From contig NZ_FNQN01000005.1 of NCBI RefSeq assembly GCF_900107645.1, positions 112,193-176,192 on the forward strand: DNA of 64,000 nucleotides. Direction: 5' to 3'. The position numbers and the translations under genes are program-made. The notes under the pieces are model-generated. The model had not been told where the DNA came from, ran no database searches, and was given only the letters and a program-made list of their open reading frames with translations. The DNA is from Desulfuromusa kysingii. GTDB lineage: Bacteria > Desulfobacterota > Desulfuromonadia > Desulfuromonadales > Geopsychrobacteraceae. The stretch's first letter is position 1; every line of letters starts with the position of its first letter. Below are positions 18,066 through 26,455 of the stretch, in pieces.

Positions 18066-18926
18066 TTACTTTCCTAACAACCCTTTAGGGCGCACAAACA
18101 ACACCAGCAACAACACCACAAAAGCGACCACATCTTTATAGGCGCTGGAAATATATCCAGCAGAAAGTGATTCCAACAATCCCAGCCCGAGACCACCGAG
18201 AATGGCCCCCGGAAACGACCCAAAACCACCGAGAATAGCGGCGGCAAAACCTTTAAGCCCGAGTAAGACACCGACATCGTAGCTCAATGTGGTGATCGGG
18301 GTGACCAAAACCCCGGCGAGGCCACCGAGAGCACCAGCGATGGCATAGCTGGTCAACCTCACTCGACCTGCGGGGATGCCGACAACTGCCGCCGCGGTGG
18401 GATTAGAAGCAACAGCCCGCATCGATAGACCCAAAGAGGTCCGATAAAAAAACCACGTTAACAAGCCGATTGCGAGGACAGTTAAAAAGAGGATCCAGAG
18501 GGCTTGAGGGAGAACACTGGCACCGAAGATTTGCACCGGAACATCGGGGGTGAGGGGCGGCAAGGCCATGCGGTTTTTCCCCCAGACCAATTTTATGATC
18601 CCCCGCAAAATGATTGACAGGCCAACGGTGAGAAAGATCAACACCAGATGATTGTCCGAGCGTGCCGGTCGAAGACCAAAACGTTCCACCAACATTGCCA
18701 CCAGAGCGACCCCTGAAACCGAGAGCAGCAGACCGGGAATCATCGGTAATCCGGCGGTCAATAAGGCCGAAAACATCAGCATCCCACCCAGAGAAACAAA
18801 GTCAACCTGGACAAAATTGACGATGCCCATGGTGTTGTTGACAACACAAAAACCGAGGGCAATCAGGGCATAGATGGCCCCAATCGTGATGCCGGAAAAA
18901 AGATATTGTAGGAAATCCTGAGACAT
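18066..18926 (-). CDS. livH: ABC transporter permease LivH
   Basis: 286 residues with about eight membrane helices. The opening GITIGAIYALIALGFCVVNNTMGIVNFVQ and later AILGGFGSFPGAILGG are LivH hallmarks. It is the first gene of the - strand aromatic operon and is divergent from trpR across a 114-base gap holding the TrpR operator. The message would have a leader of roughly 95 bases if a TACAAT inside the operator is its -10. Confidence 0.93.
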   Translation of the reverse strand: MSQDFLQYLFSGITIGAIYALIALGFCVVNNTMGIVNFVQVDFVSLGGMLMFSALLTAGLPMIPGLLLSVSGVALVAMLVERFGLRPARSDNHLVLIFLTVGLSIILRGIIKLVWGKNRMALPPLTPDVPVQIFGASVLPQALWILFLTVLAIGLLTWFFYRTSLGLSMRAVASNPTAAAVVGIPAGRVRLTSYAIAGALGGLAGVLVTPITTLSYDVGVLLGLKGFAAAILGGFGSFPGAILGGLGLGLLESLSAGYISSAYKDVVAFVVLLLVLFVRPKGLLGK

Positions 18927-19004
18927 AAAAATTGCACACTCCAGTGTCCATATCAGACTCGGTAAGTACGAATAAACAGAGGGGAGTGTGTCGCAAGAAA
19001 AGAG

Positions 19005-19032
19005 TTGACATCTAAACCCTGTGTACTATTGT
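19005..19032 (+). promoter_or_regulatory. Promoter of trpR
   Basis: TTGACA (19005-19010), 16-base spacer, TATTGT (19027-19032). Transcription would begin at about 19039-19041, at or next to the trpR start codon, which implies a leaderless message. The -10 lies inside the TrpR operator. Confidence 0.6.
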
Positions 19033-19040
19033 ACTAGTAC
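19023..19040 (+). promoter_or_regulatory. TrpR-type operator in the livH/trpR divergent gap
   Basis: GTACTATTGTACTAGTAC ends directly before the trpR ATG. Its reverse complement matches the livK site at 17 of 18 positions, and it fits the E. coli TrpR box (GTACTAGTTAACTAGTAC). It covers the trpR -10 and a possible TACAAT -10 for livH on the other strand, so bound repressor would block both directions. Confidence 0.8.
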
Positions 19041-19286
19041 ATGAGCGCGAACATAAAACACATAGATTATTTAGTCAATCATTTGCTGGCTCAAAACTCG
19101 CCCGAGGCGATGGAGAAGGTATTACGTGACCTTTTGACGGCTAATGAATTGATTGATGTCGCCAACCGTCTGCAGATTATTGAACTGTTGGAGCAGGGGT
19201 TGCCACAACGGCAGATCGCGGACAAGTTGGGTGTCGGTATTGCTACCGTTACGCGTGGCTCAAATGCGTTAAAGCGCAGCAGTTAG
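19041..19286 (+). CDS. trpR: Trp repressor family regulator
   Basis: 81 residues. The C-terminal helix-turn-helix has the exact TrpR recognition sequence GIATVTRGSNALK (E. coli GIATITRGSNSLK). Residues that bind the L-Trp corepressor in E. coli appear conserved: T33 (Thr44), R43 (Arg54), R72 and G73 (Arg84, Gly85). It is shorter than E. coli TrpR (108), lacking the N-terminal arm and the last helix. No ribosome site precedes the ATG, in keeping with a leaderless message. The operator next to its start predicts autorepression. I infer that it represses livK and the livH operon when tryptophan is high, or controls them in another Trp-dependent way. Confidence 0.88.
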   Translation: MSANIKHIDYLVNHLLAQNSPEAMEKVLRDLLTANELIDVANRLQIIELLEQGLPQRQIADKLGVGIATVTRGSNALKRSS

Positions 19287-19315
19287 TGGGGTGGGAATTG
19301 CCTGCTATTGACAGT

Positions 19316-20110
19316 TTAAACCAACAACATCCGGTCAGAGACAAACTCTTCACCACGAACCTTGTAAAATTGTTCCAGCAGGTCTTCCACGGACATCGCT
19401 GCTTTTTCACTCCCTGAAACATCCAGAATAATTCTTCCCCCGTGAAACATGATCAACCGATTTCCCAGTTGGAGTGCCTGACGCATATTGTGGGTGACCA
19501 TCAAGGTGGTTAAGTCCTGATCTTCAATCAGTTTTTGGGTCAGTTCCAGAACTTGTTGTGCGGTCTTTGGATCAAGGGCGGCAGTGTGTTCATCAAGCAA
19601 GAGGATTTTGGGTTTGACTAAGGTTGCCATCAACAGGGTGAGAGCTTGGCGTTGTCCGCCAGAGAGTAAACCAACGCTGTCCTTCAAGCGGTTTTCCAGT
19701 TCCAGATTCAATTGAGCTAGTTGCTTGCGGAAAAGCTCCCGATCACTTCTTTGCACTCCACGTCTGAGACCATGAGGTTTCCCGCGCCGGTTTGCCAGGG
19801 CTAAATTCTGTTCAATGGAGAGTGGGCCGCAGGTTCCGAGCAATGGATCTTGAAAGACCCGGCTGATGAGTGATGCCCGTTGGTATTCAGGCCAGCGTGA
19901 GACCTCCTGTTCGTTAATCAGGATGTGTCCACTATCAATGGGGTAACTGCCAGAGAGGCAATTTAACAGGGTACTTTTCCCGGCCCCGTTGGAGCCAATG
20001 ACGGTAATAAAGTCCCCCTTTTTAACCCGAAGGTTGATGCCTGAAAGGGCGAGAACCTCATTGATGCTGCCACGGTGAAAAGTTTTAACCAGATCAGTTA
20101 CATGAATCAT
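19316..20110 (-). CDS. ABC transporter ATPase, TrpZ-like
   Basis: 264 residues with GSNGAGKST (Walker A), LSGGQRQA (signature) and ILLLDEHTAALDP (Walker B with His after Glu, usual for this subfamily). It overlaps the permease gene by four bases (ATGA). With the next two genes it forms a complete transporter of the type predicted to carry tryptophan in other bacteria (TrpXYZ). It faces trpR end to end across 29 bases. Substrate is inferred from family and from the neighbouring trpR. Confidence 0.85.
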   Translation of the reverse strand: MIHVTDLVKTFHRGSINEVLALSGINLRVKKGDFITVIGSNGAGKSTLLNCLSGSYPIDSGHILINEQEVSRWPEYQRASLISRVFQDPLLGTCGPLSIEQNLALANRRGKPHGLRRGVQRSDRELFRKQLAQLNLELENRLKDSVGLLSGGQRQALTLLMATLVKPKILLLDEHTAALDPKTAQQVLELTQKLIEDQDLTTLMVTHNMRQALQLGNRLIMFHGGRIILDVSGSEKAAMSVEDLLEQFYKVRGEEFVSDRMLLV

Positions 20111-20994
20111 CGACTGAAAACCTTCCCGCGCAATTTTGGCAAGGTTAGCGCTGCAACCACGAGCAAAGCGGTTAATAAGTTGAGGTCACTGGGGGTCAAT
20201 GAAAACGAGCCCAATTTTAGGCTCAATGCCAAGGCAATCGTCAGTCGATAAAGGACTGATCCGAGCAGAGCCGCAAGCAGGGCCCTGCCAATGGAGCGGC
20301 AACCGAACAACGTTTCACCGACAATCACTGAGGCTAACCCTGCCACAATGGTGCCAACGCCCATATTAACGTCGGCAGCGCCTTGGCTTTGACAGAGAAG
20401 AGCACCACTGACTGCGGCCAGTCCATTAGAGAGGCCGACGGTGAGGATAATGACCCGGTCGGTATTGACCCCTTGACTGGTGATCATCTGCGGATTGACC
20501 CCGGTCGCCTGCATCGCCAAACCAAAGGCTGTATGCAAGAGCCATAAAAGGAACAGTAACGCCAAGGAAGAGAGGAGACCGAAAAGCAGTGGCGCTGCAT
20601 TAAACATCCCGATTCCGGCATTGGTGAGTGGTTCTAATATGGTACTTTTACCGAGCAGAGTAATATTGGGCCGCCCCATAATGCGCAAATTGACAGAGTA
20701 AAGGGCGATCATGGTGAGGATTGATGCCAGCAGGTGGAGGATGCCAAATTTGGTATTGAGAACCCCAGTGACAACTCCAGCAAGAAAACCGGCAAGCAGG
20801 GCAAAAAGCAAAGATAAAAAGGGATCATATCCGGCGGTTATGGCGACAGCAGAAACCGCCGCTCCCAGAGGTAGACTGCCATCCACAGTCAGATCCGGAA
20901 AATCGAGAACCCGGAATGTCAGATAAACACCGAGAACCAGAAATCCATAAGCGAAGCCTTGTTCGAGGGCTCCCATGAAAGCAAAGTATGTCAT
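20107..20994 (-). CDS. ABC transporter permease, TrpY-like
   Basis: 295 residues with eight to nine membrane helices, of the branched-chain-permease-like family. It has the opening GALEQGFAYGFLVLGVYLTFRVLDFPDLTVDGS, typical of the permeases paired with PF04392 binding proteins. It is coupled to the ATPase by a four-base overlap and lies 153 bases behind the binding-protein gene. Confidence 0.85.
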   Translation of the reverse strand: MTYFAFMGALEQGFAYGFLVLGVYLTFRVLDFPDLTVDGSLPLGAAVSAVAITAGYDPFLSLLFALLAGFLAGVVTGVLNTKFGILHLLASILTMIALYSVNLRIMGRPNITLLGKSTILEPLTNAGIGMFNAAPLLFGLLSSLALLFLLWLLHTAFGLAMQATGVNPQMITSQGVNTDRVIILTVGLSNGLAAVSGALLCQSQGAADVNMGVGTIVAGLASVIVGETLFGCRSIGRALLAALLGSVLYRLTIALALSLKLGSFSLTPSDLNLLTALLVVAALTLPKLRGKVFSR

Positions 20995-21147
20995 ATGTTA
21001 TCTAGGGGACTGCGTTAAAAGGCTGAGCTGCCCCCTTTTTCACCTTCCTAAAACGATCAACTTTTGTGTGAGCGACCCCTTATGCTCGCTCGCATTTTCA
21101 ACCCCCTCAAAAGAGGCAGTGTGAATGTGGCTCTTATGTTGTGATGA

Positions 21148-22095
21148 TTACTCAATAATTTTGTCAGCTTTTTGCAACAATGCAGCTGGAATTTCAAGCC
21201 CCATTTTTGCTGCGGAACCGGGATTCAGGTGAATCCGGAACTCACGGAGTGTTTCGACTGGCATATCAGCAGGATTTGCCCCTTTGAGGGCTCGGCTGAC
21301 CATTTCTCCAGTTTGACGTCCCATTTTATAATAGTCGACGGCCAAGGCGGCAACCGCTCCCCGGGTCACGGAGTCAGTATCGGCAGCGAAGATGGGTAGC
21401 TTGGCCAGATAGCCGACCTGGGTAATTGCTTCAATTGCTGAAACGACAGTGTTATCCGTGGGAATATAGACGGCCTCGACTTTGCCAATCAGGCTCTTTG
21501 CTGCTTGGGAAACCCCGGCAGAGTTGCTAACGGTGGCCTCTTCGACAACAATCCCCTTTTTCTTGGCTTCTTCTTTGAGGACCCGAACAAGGGTGACAGA
21601 GTTCACTTCCCCGGAGTTATAAATGACCCCCATGGTTTTTAGTTCCGGGAGAAATTCAAGCATCAGCTCAAGTTGCCGATTGATCGGGCTCATGTCGGTG
21701 GTCCCGGTCACGTTTCCCCCTGGGCGCTCTAATGATTGGACCAGCCCTGCGCCAACAGGATCGGTAACAGCCGCAAAAATAATAGGGATATTTTTAATGA
21801 CCTGAGCACAGGCCTGAGCCGTAGGAGTCGCGATGCCAACTGCGACGTCAGGCTGTTCACCGAGGATCTGTTTGGCTATCAGGTTCGCGGTGGCGATATT
21901 GCCCTGGGCGATGTGATCATGGTAATCGACACTCAACCCTTGTGCCGCTAACTCATCCTTGACCCCTTGGCGCAAAGAATCGAGTGCGGGGTGTTCAACA
22001 ATTTGATTGAAAGAGACGGTATAGTCGGCCGCCAGGCTTGGAAATGCTGGTAACAACAGTAGTAGACAAAAGCATTGAGCGATAAAACGTTTCAT
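21148..22095 (-). CDS. ABC transporter substrate-binding protein, TrpX-like (PF04392 family)
   Basis: 315 residues with a signal peptide (cleavage after SLA, about 22), then a type I periplasmic-binding fold. NQIVEHPALDSLRQGVKDEL, VGIATPTAQA and VTDPVGAGLVQSLERPGGNVTGT are typical of the TrpX family. It is the first gene of the transporter operon. No TrpR-type operator was found in the 288 bases upstream, so control by the nearby TrpR is not shown for this operon. Confidence 0.85.
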   Translation of the reverse strand: MKRFIAQCFCLLLLLPAFPSLAADYTVSFNQIVEHPALDSLRQGVKDELAAQGLSVDYHDHIAQGNIATANLIAKQILGEQPDVAVGIATPTAQACAQVIKNIPIIFAAVTDPVGAGLVQSLERPGGNVTGTTDMSPINRQLELMLEFLPELKTMGVIYNSGEVNSVTLVRVLKEEAKKKGIVVEEATVSNSAGVSQAAKSLIGKVEAVYIPTDNTVVSAIEAITQVGYLAKLPIFAADTDSVTRGAVAALAVDYYKMGRQTGEMVSRALKGANPADMPVETLREFRIHLNPGSAAKMGLEIPAALLQKADKIIE

Positions 22096-22383
22096 ATCCT
22101 GTCTCCATTGCAGGTTCGATTTTATAGATGTTGAGATAAATAGGTCTTCTAAACTTCAAGAGGCGACAATCTAACTCTTCAGAGTCTCCGCGGTCAAGAA
22201 TTGGCAAAGTAAACCTCTTATCGGCTTGGTAAGATATTCTCTCTGTCAGGTTGGCTTGTTGCCAGCGTTGAATCTTTATTGACATTTTTTATCCGCAAGG
22301 TGTAACGACATGCTGAAGAGTGCAAATGCGCTGAAAATGGTTATCGGTTAGAATGGATCGACCTACGAATTCGAGGATTAGCT

Positions 22384-23313
22384 ATGGCATCTGGTTCTAA
22401 AAAAGTTATTTATGCTGCCCTTGCGGGTAATTCACTGATTGCGATCACAAAATTTATTGCTGCCTCTATCACTGGAAGTTCGGCGATGCTGTCTGAAGCT
22501 ATCCATTCTCTGGTTGATACAGGCAATCAGGTTCTGCTTCTCTACGGTATGAAGAGGGCGGCAAAACCTGCAGATAAGCGGTTCCCTTTTGGCCACGGTA
22601 AGGAAATTTATTTTTGGAGCTTTGTTGTCGCGATTCTGATTTTTGCGTTAGGCGGTGGAATCTCTGTTTATGAGGGGATTCATCATCTCCTCTATCCGCA
22701 GCCGGCATCAAGCCCATTTATCAACTATCTTGTCCTCGCGCTGGCAATGATTTTTGAGGGGGTTGCGTGGTTTTTCGCGCTACGCGAATTCAGAAAGAGT
22801 AAAGGCAGAAATGACTATATAGATGCAATTAATCAGACCAAGGATCCTTCTGTTATTGTCGTTCTTTTCGAAGATTCTGCAGCGATGTTGGGCCTGTTTG
22901 TTGCTTTTATTGGTGTCACCTTGTCCCATCTGACCGGCAATGTCTATTACGATGGTACGGCGTCCATTTTAATTGGTCTCATTCTGATAGGAACCGCAAT
23001 CTGGTTGGCTCGCGAAACCAAAAGCCTGTTGATCGGAGAAAGTGCTGATCCCCTCATTGTGCAGGCAATTCAACAGATGGTAGAAGATAACGCGATTGTT
23101 GAGGGGATTAATGAAGTTTTGACCATGCATATGGGGCCGGATTTTATTCTTGTCGCCTTAGGTGCTGATTTTGTCGATAGCGCTTCCGCGACTGAGATTG
23201 AAGAGCAGGTGGAGATATTGAATCGGCAAATAAAAGCCAAATTTCCACGAGTCAAGCGGGTATTCATCGAAGCAGAAAAACTGGTGACAAAAAAACGGAC
23301 CGTCACTTTGTAA
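22384..23313 (+). CDS. Cation diffusion facilitator family metal transporter
   Basis: 309 residues: six membrane helices (residues 1-210) and a cytoplasmic C-terminal domain. The metal-site motifs are recognisable: SEAIHSLVDTGNQ in helix 2 and FPFGHGKEIYFW after it. The family exports Zn, Fe, Mn or Co by proton antiport; the substrate cannot be told here. GAGG precedes the ATG. It is followed after 31 bases by a flavoprotein gene. Confidence 0.88.
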   Translation: MASGSKKVIYAALAGNSLIAITKFIAASITGSSAMLSEAIHSLVDTGNQVLLLYGMKRAAKPADKRFPFGHGKEIYFWSFVVAILIFALGGGISVYEGIHHLLYPQPASSPFINYLVLALAMIFEGVAWFFALREFRKSKGRNDYIDAINQTKDPSVIVVLFEDSAAMLGLFVAFIGVTLSHLTGNVYYDGTASILIGLILIGTAIWLARETKSLLIGESADPLIVQAIQQMVEDNAIVEGINEVLTMHMGPDFILVALGADFVDSASATEIEEQVEILNRQIKAKFPRVKRVFIEAEKLVTKKRTVTL

Positions 23314-23344
23314 CCATATTTTTAAAATTGATAGGGAGAAAGTT

Positions 23345-23944
23345 ATGTATGCACTGGCAGTTAATGGTAGCCCCAGGGAAGGTGGCAATACCGAAATGCT
23401 TTTAAAGGAGGTCCTCAGCTCACTTGCAGAGTGCGACTGGGAGACCGAGCTTGTGAAGGTTGGTGGTACTGCAATCCGTGGCTGTACCGCCTGCTACAAA
23501 TGTTTCGAAAATAAAAATAATCGCTGTGTTATTGGCAACGATGGTTTCAACGAGATCTACGCTAAATTGCTGCAAGCTGATGCTATGATCCTCGGTTCAC
23601 CAACCTATTTTGCTGCGGTTTCTGCTGATTTGAAAGCGCTTCTGGAGCGGGCGGGTCTTGTGGCTATCGCTAACGGTAACGCGTTTTCCGGGAAGATCGG
23701 TGCGGCAGTGGTTGCAGTCCGAAGAGGCGGAGCCACTCATGCTTTTGACAGCATCAATCACATGTATCAGATGTCACGGATGATTGTCCCCGGATCAACC
23801 TATTGGAACATGGGTGTTGGCCGTGAAAAAGGAGAAGTGACTGATGATGCAGAAGGGATGAAAAATATGCGTCATCTTGGTGAGGTGATCAATTGGCTTG
23901 GACGGTCAATCAAAACCAGCACCTTGGAATACCCTGCGGGTTGA
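23345..23944 (+). CDS. Flavodoxin-fold NAD(P)H-dependent FMN reductase / iron-sulfur flavoprotein type
   Basis: 199 residues. The FMN phosphate loop NGSPREGGNTEMLL is at the N-terminus, followed by CTACYKCFENKNNRC, a cysteine group as in iron-sulfur flavoproteins, and GSPTYFAAVSADLKAL. It probably reduces FMN or a small electron acceptor in the cytoplasm. AGGGAG six bases before the start fits a good ribosome site. It is in tandem with the CDF gene and may be co-transcribed. Confidence 0.85.
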   Translation: MYALAVNGSPREGGNTEMLLKEVLSSLAECDWETELVKVGGTAIRGCTACYKCFENKNNRCVIGNDGFNEIYAKLLQADAMILGSPTYFAAVSADLKALLERAGLVAIANGNAFSGKIGAAVVAVRRGGATHAFDSINHMYQMSRMIVPGSTYWNMGVGREKGEVTDDAEGMKNMRHLGEVINWLGRSIKTSTLEYPAG

Positions 23945-23981
23945 GCTGTCGGGGCGCCTCTGCAGTTGTCGCCAAAGCTGC

Positions 23982-25430
23982 CTAGGATACAATGGTTTTG
24001 TAGCCTAAACCATCTTCAGCGGGGACAAAGTCCAGATAATTGTGGATGCTTTCCAGGCTATCGTCCTGATAGTGGGACACATAAAGGAGCTGACTGAGGT
24101 GCTCCCTGGCAATCAGCTCAAGGGCATTCTTAATCAGTCTCCTGCCGAGATAATCAAGCCCCTGATAAGGTTCATCCAGAATTAACAGCGTTGGTTGTTT
24201 GACGAGTGCTCTCGCAATCAGTAACAAACGCTGCTGCCCGTACTCTAGCTTGCGGAAAGAGGTGTCGGCGAACTGGCTCATATGCAAAATTGCTAACCAT
24301 TCGTGGGCAATGTTCTGCTGCCGCTTGGTTGGTTTTTGGTAAAGACCTATGGAATCGTAAAATCCGGAGATAATGACTTTCAACGCGCTGCAATCCACCC
24401 GATATTGGAGGTGCAGCGCAGAAGAGACCATACCGATATGTTGCTTGATCTCCCAGATCGTTTCACCCGATCCTCTTTGTTTGCCGAAAATTTGGATGTC
24501 GTTGCTGTAACACTGAGGGTGATCGCCAAATATCATTCCTAACAAAGTGCTTTTACCGCACCCGTTAGGTCCTCTGACTTGCCAGTGCTCGCCCTGGTTG
24601 ATGCGCCAGGTAACGTCGGAAAAGATAACTTTATCGGTGTAAGCGACCCGACCGTTTGTCAATGCAAAAAGGGGATCAGAAAATTCAGATGTGTGGCGAT
24701 GTTGACGTATCAGCGCCATGATTTGCTCCCCCTGCTCCTTGGACTGAGCCTTTATCTGGGTCACGACGGGGTGGACATCCCAGGTTGCTTTGTCCATCAG
24801 GCTATCCAGTTTTCCCCGACTGAATAAGGCTATTTTTTCGATCCACTCTGGCATCTCTGTTTCGCGGGAGACAATAATCAGCATTTGTATGGAGCGGGAT
24901 AACCGGGTGAGATATTGCGCCAAAGATTTCCTGTGGGCGACATCCAGCCCTGCATAAGGTTTATCCAGCAATAAGAGGTCAGGTTGTGTCGCCAACGCTC
25001 TGGCCAGTATCAAACGCCTGCTTTCTCCGCTGGAGAGGGCTCTGAAACCACGGTCTTGCAGATGGGATAGGTCCAGCTCTGAAAGCAACCGCGAAGTGAT
25101 TTCTGCGTTGTGACACTGTTGATAAATAAGAGTGTAAACAGTGCTCCCCATATCGATGTGGTCGAGAAAATCGGAATCATCATTGGCGATTTCCTGTTCC
25201 AATAAGCGTTGTTGTTCCGCTAGTGATACCTGAGCAATATGACCTGGCCCCTTTAAAATGTGACCTGAACAGCAGCAGGACTCTTCACAAAGCAGATCAC
25301 CGAGCAGTGAGCCGATGTCGCCCTCGGTGCTGAATACCCCCCAAGACTGCTGTTCCTCAATGGTCCAATTGTCGATAGTGAGGGTGAAACTGGTTGATTG
25401 TGCTTGGAGTTGTGTAAATTTAATCTTCAT
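23982..25430 (-). CDS. Tandem ABC ATPase, ModF-like, with a degenerate first site
   Basis: 482 residues with two ATPase halves. The second half is intact (GPNGCGKSTLLG, YGQQRLLLIARALV, LLILDEPYQGLD) and carries the ModF phrases GDHPQCYSNDIQIFG and RGSGETIWEIKQHIG. The first half keeps the signature (LSSGESRRL) but its Walker A position reads STEGDIGSLLGD without Lys, and its Walker B reads LLLLDKPYAGLD with Lys for the catalytic Glu. No membrane domain is present. ModF has been linked to molybdate/photorepair, but its exact job is uncertain. Single gene, convergent with the flavoprotein gene. Confidence 0.85.
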   Translation of the reverse strand: MKIKFTQLQAQSTSFTLTIDNWTIEEQQSWGVFSTEGDIGSLLGDLLCEESCCCSGHILKGPGHIAQVSLAEQQRLLEQEIANDDSDFLDHIDMGSTVYTLIYQQCHNAEITSRLLSELDLSHLQDRGFRALSSGESRRLILARALATQPDLLLLDKPYAGLDVAHRKSLAQYLTRLSRSIQMLIIVSRETEMPEWIEKIALFSRGKLDSLMDKATWDVHPVVTQIKAQSKEQGEQIMALIRQHRHTSEFSDPLFALTNGRVAYTDKVIFSDVTWRINQGEHWQVRGPNGCGKSTLLGMIFGDHPQCYSNDIQIFGKQRGSGETIWEIKQHIGMVSSALHLQYRVDCSALKVIISGFYDSIGLYQKPTKRQQNIAHEWLAILHMSQFADTSFRKLEYGQQRLLLIARALVKQPTLLILDEPYQGLDYLGRRLIKNALELIAREHLSQLLYVSHYQDDSLESIHNYLDFVPAEDGLGYKTIVS

Positions 25431-25577
25431 TTAGTCTCAATAAGTCTGTGTGGACAGAGCTTTTGCGGGTTCTGTCTGGCGATGCAGGCGAAGCCAGGTT
25501 TCAGCGTCCTTGTCGCAATTGGCTGATATCTGCTAAAGTGACCCTTTTTGTCCCTTTGCAGAAACCGGAGTCTTGCT

Positions 25578-26342
25578 ATGTTAAAAGTATTGTTCACTTA
25601 CTTGCTCATGTTGTTCGCTGTTCCCGCGATGGCGACCGCTGCTGAGGTCAAACTAAGTGATGTTGTCGCGGCATTGGAGACACCATTTAAGGCGGAAACG
25701 AAACGATCAGAGCAGATTTACGATTTTAGTGCAAATTTTTTTCAGGAGTCTCTGATTGCCTCTATTGGTCGAACCCAGCGGGGGGAGGGGACGGTCCGCT
25801 TTAAGTTTGAAACCGCAAGCGTGCAGGAAGCTCCGTTGGCAAAGTTTTTCTGGGAATATCGTCAGCCCAGTGTTCAGGAAATTATCTCAGATGGCCTGAC
25901 CATGTGGGTGTATATGCCGGAAAATCGTCAGGTTATTGAAAGTGATCTCAGCCAGATCAATGCGCAACAAGGAGAAAATCCAGTCACCTTTTTAAGTGGT
26001 TTGGGGAACTTGTCGCGCGATTTTTCTATTCATTGGGGTTCCTCTGAAACCACGGCAACAGGCGATTATCAGTTGTTGCTAAAGCCGCTTAAAGAGTCAC
26101 CCTTGATCCAACAAATTGAAGTTGTGGTGAGTGAAAAAGCGGTTAACAGTTGGCTGAAACAACATAAAACCGGGGATATCTTTCCCCTGTTGTCGACTCT
26201 GGTCACGGACGCTAGTGGCAATCGTACCGCGATTGAGTTTCGGGACGTACGGGTCAATCAGAACCTTGCCAAGGGGTTATTTTCTTTTCAACGTCCTGAA
26301 GGGGTTGAGTTGATCGATCCGGCCGAACAGATGAATTTTTAA
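25578..26342 (+). CDS. lolA: Outer-membrane lipoprotein carrier protein LolA
   Basis: 254 residues: signal peptide (about 1-20, cleavage at AMA-TA), then a LolA beta-barrel with YDFSANFFQES, GTVRFKFETAS and a W-Y-Y-P-E-N-R-Q region (MWVYMPENRQV) typical of the family. It ferries lipoproteins from the LolCDE complex to the outer membrane, in the periplasm. The start at 25578 follows GGAG by seven bases; a TTG 30 bases upstream in frame is unlikely because it would extend the signal peptide with polar residues. Divergent from the ModF-like gene. Confidence 0.88.
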   Translation: MLKVLFTYLLMLFAVPAMATAAEVKLSDVVAALETPFKAETKRSEQIYDFSANFFQESLIASIGRTQRGEGTVRFKFETASVQEAPLAKFFWEYRQPSVQEIISDGLTMWVYMPENRQVIESDLSQINAQQGENPVTFLSGLGNLSRDFSIHWGSSETTATGDYQLLLKPLKESPLIQQIEVVVSEKAVNSWLKQHKTGDIFPLLSTLVTDASGNRTAIEFRDVRVNQNLAKGLFSFQRPEGVELIDPAEQMNF

Positions 26343-26455
26343 AACCGTTCCTTAGCCATTAACGCGGAACGATTTTGTGCCCAGTATAAATTGTGCTATA
26401 AGTCTTCGATTCTTTGGGTTTTATAGAGAAATTGGAGACGAAAAGGAGATGGATT

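Noticed and set aside
21995-22285. Open frame of 96 codons on the - strand upstream of and overlapping the trpX-like gene
   Set aside because: Different frame from the clear binding protein, no family signature and no ribosome site.
22279-22307. Possible promoter for the CDF transporter with a perfect TTGACA
   Set aside because: No acceptable -10 lies 15-19 bases downstream.
22096-22383. Search for a TrpR operator before the trpX-like gene
   Set aside because: No GTACTAG-type sequence was found there, so control of trpXYZ by TrpR is not claimed.
26346-26371. Possible terminator after lolA
   Set aside because: Stem of only six base pairs with a 14-base loop and a weak T run.
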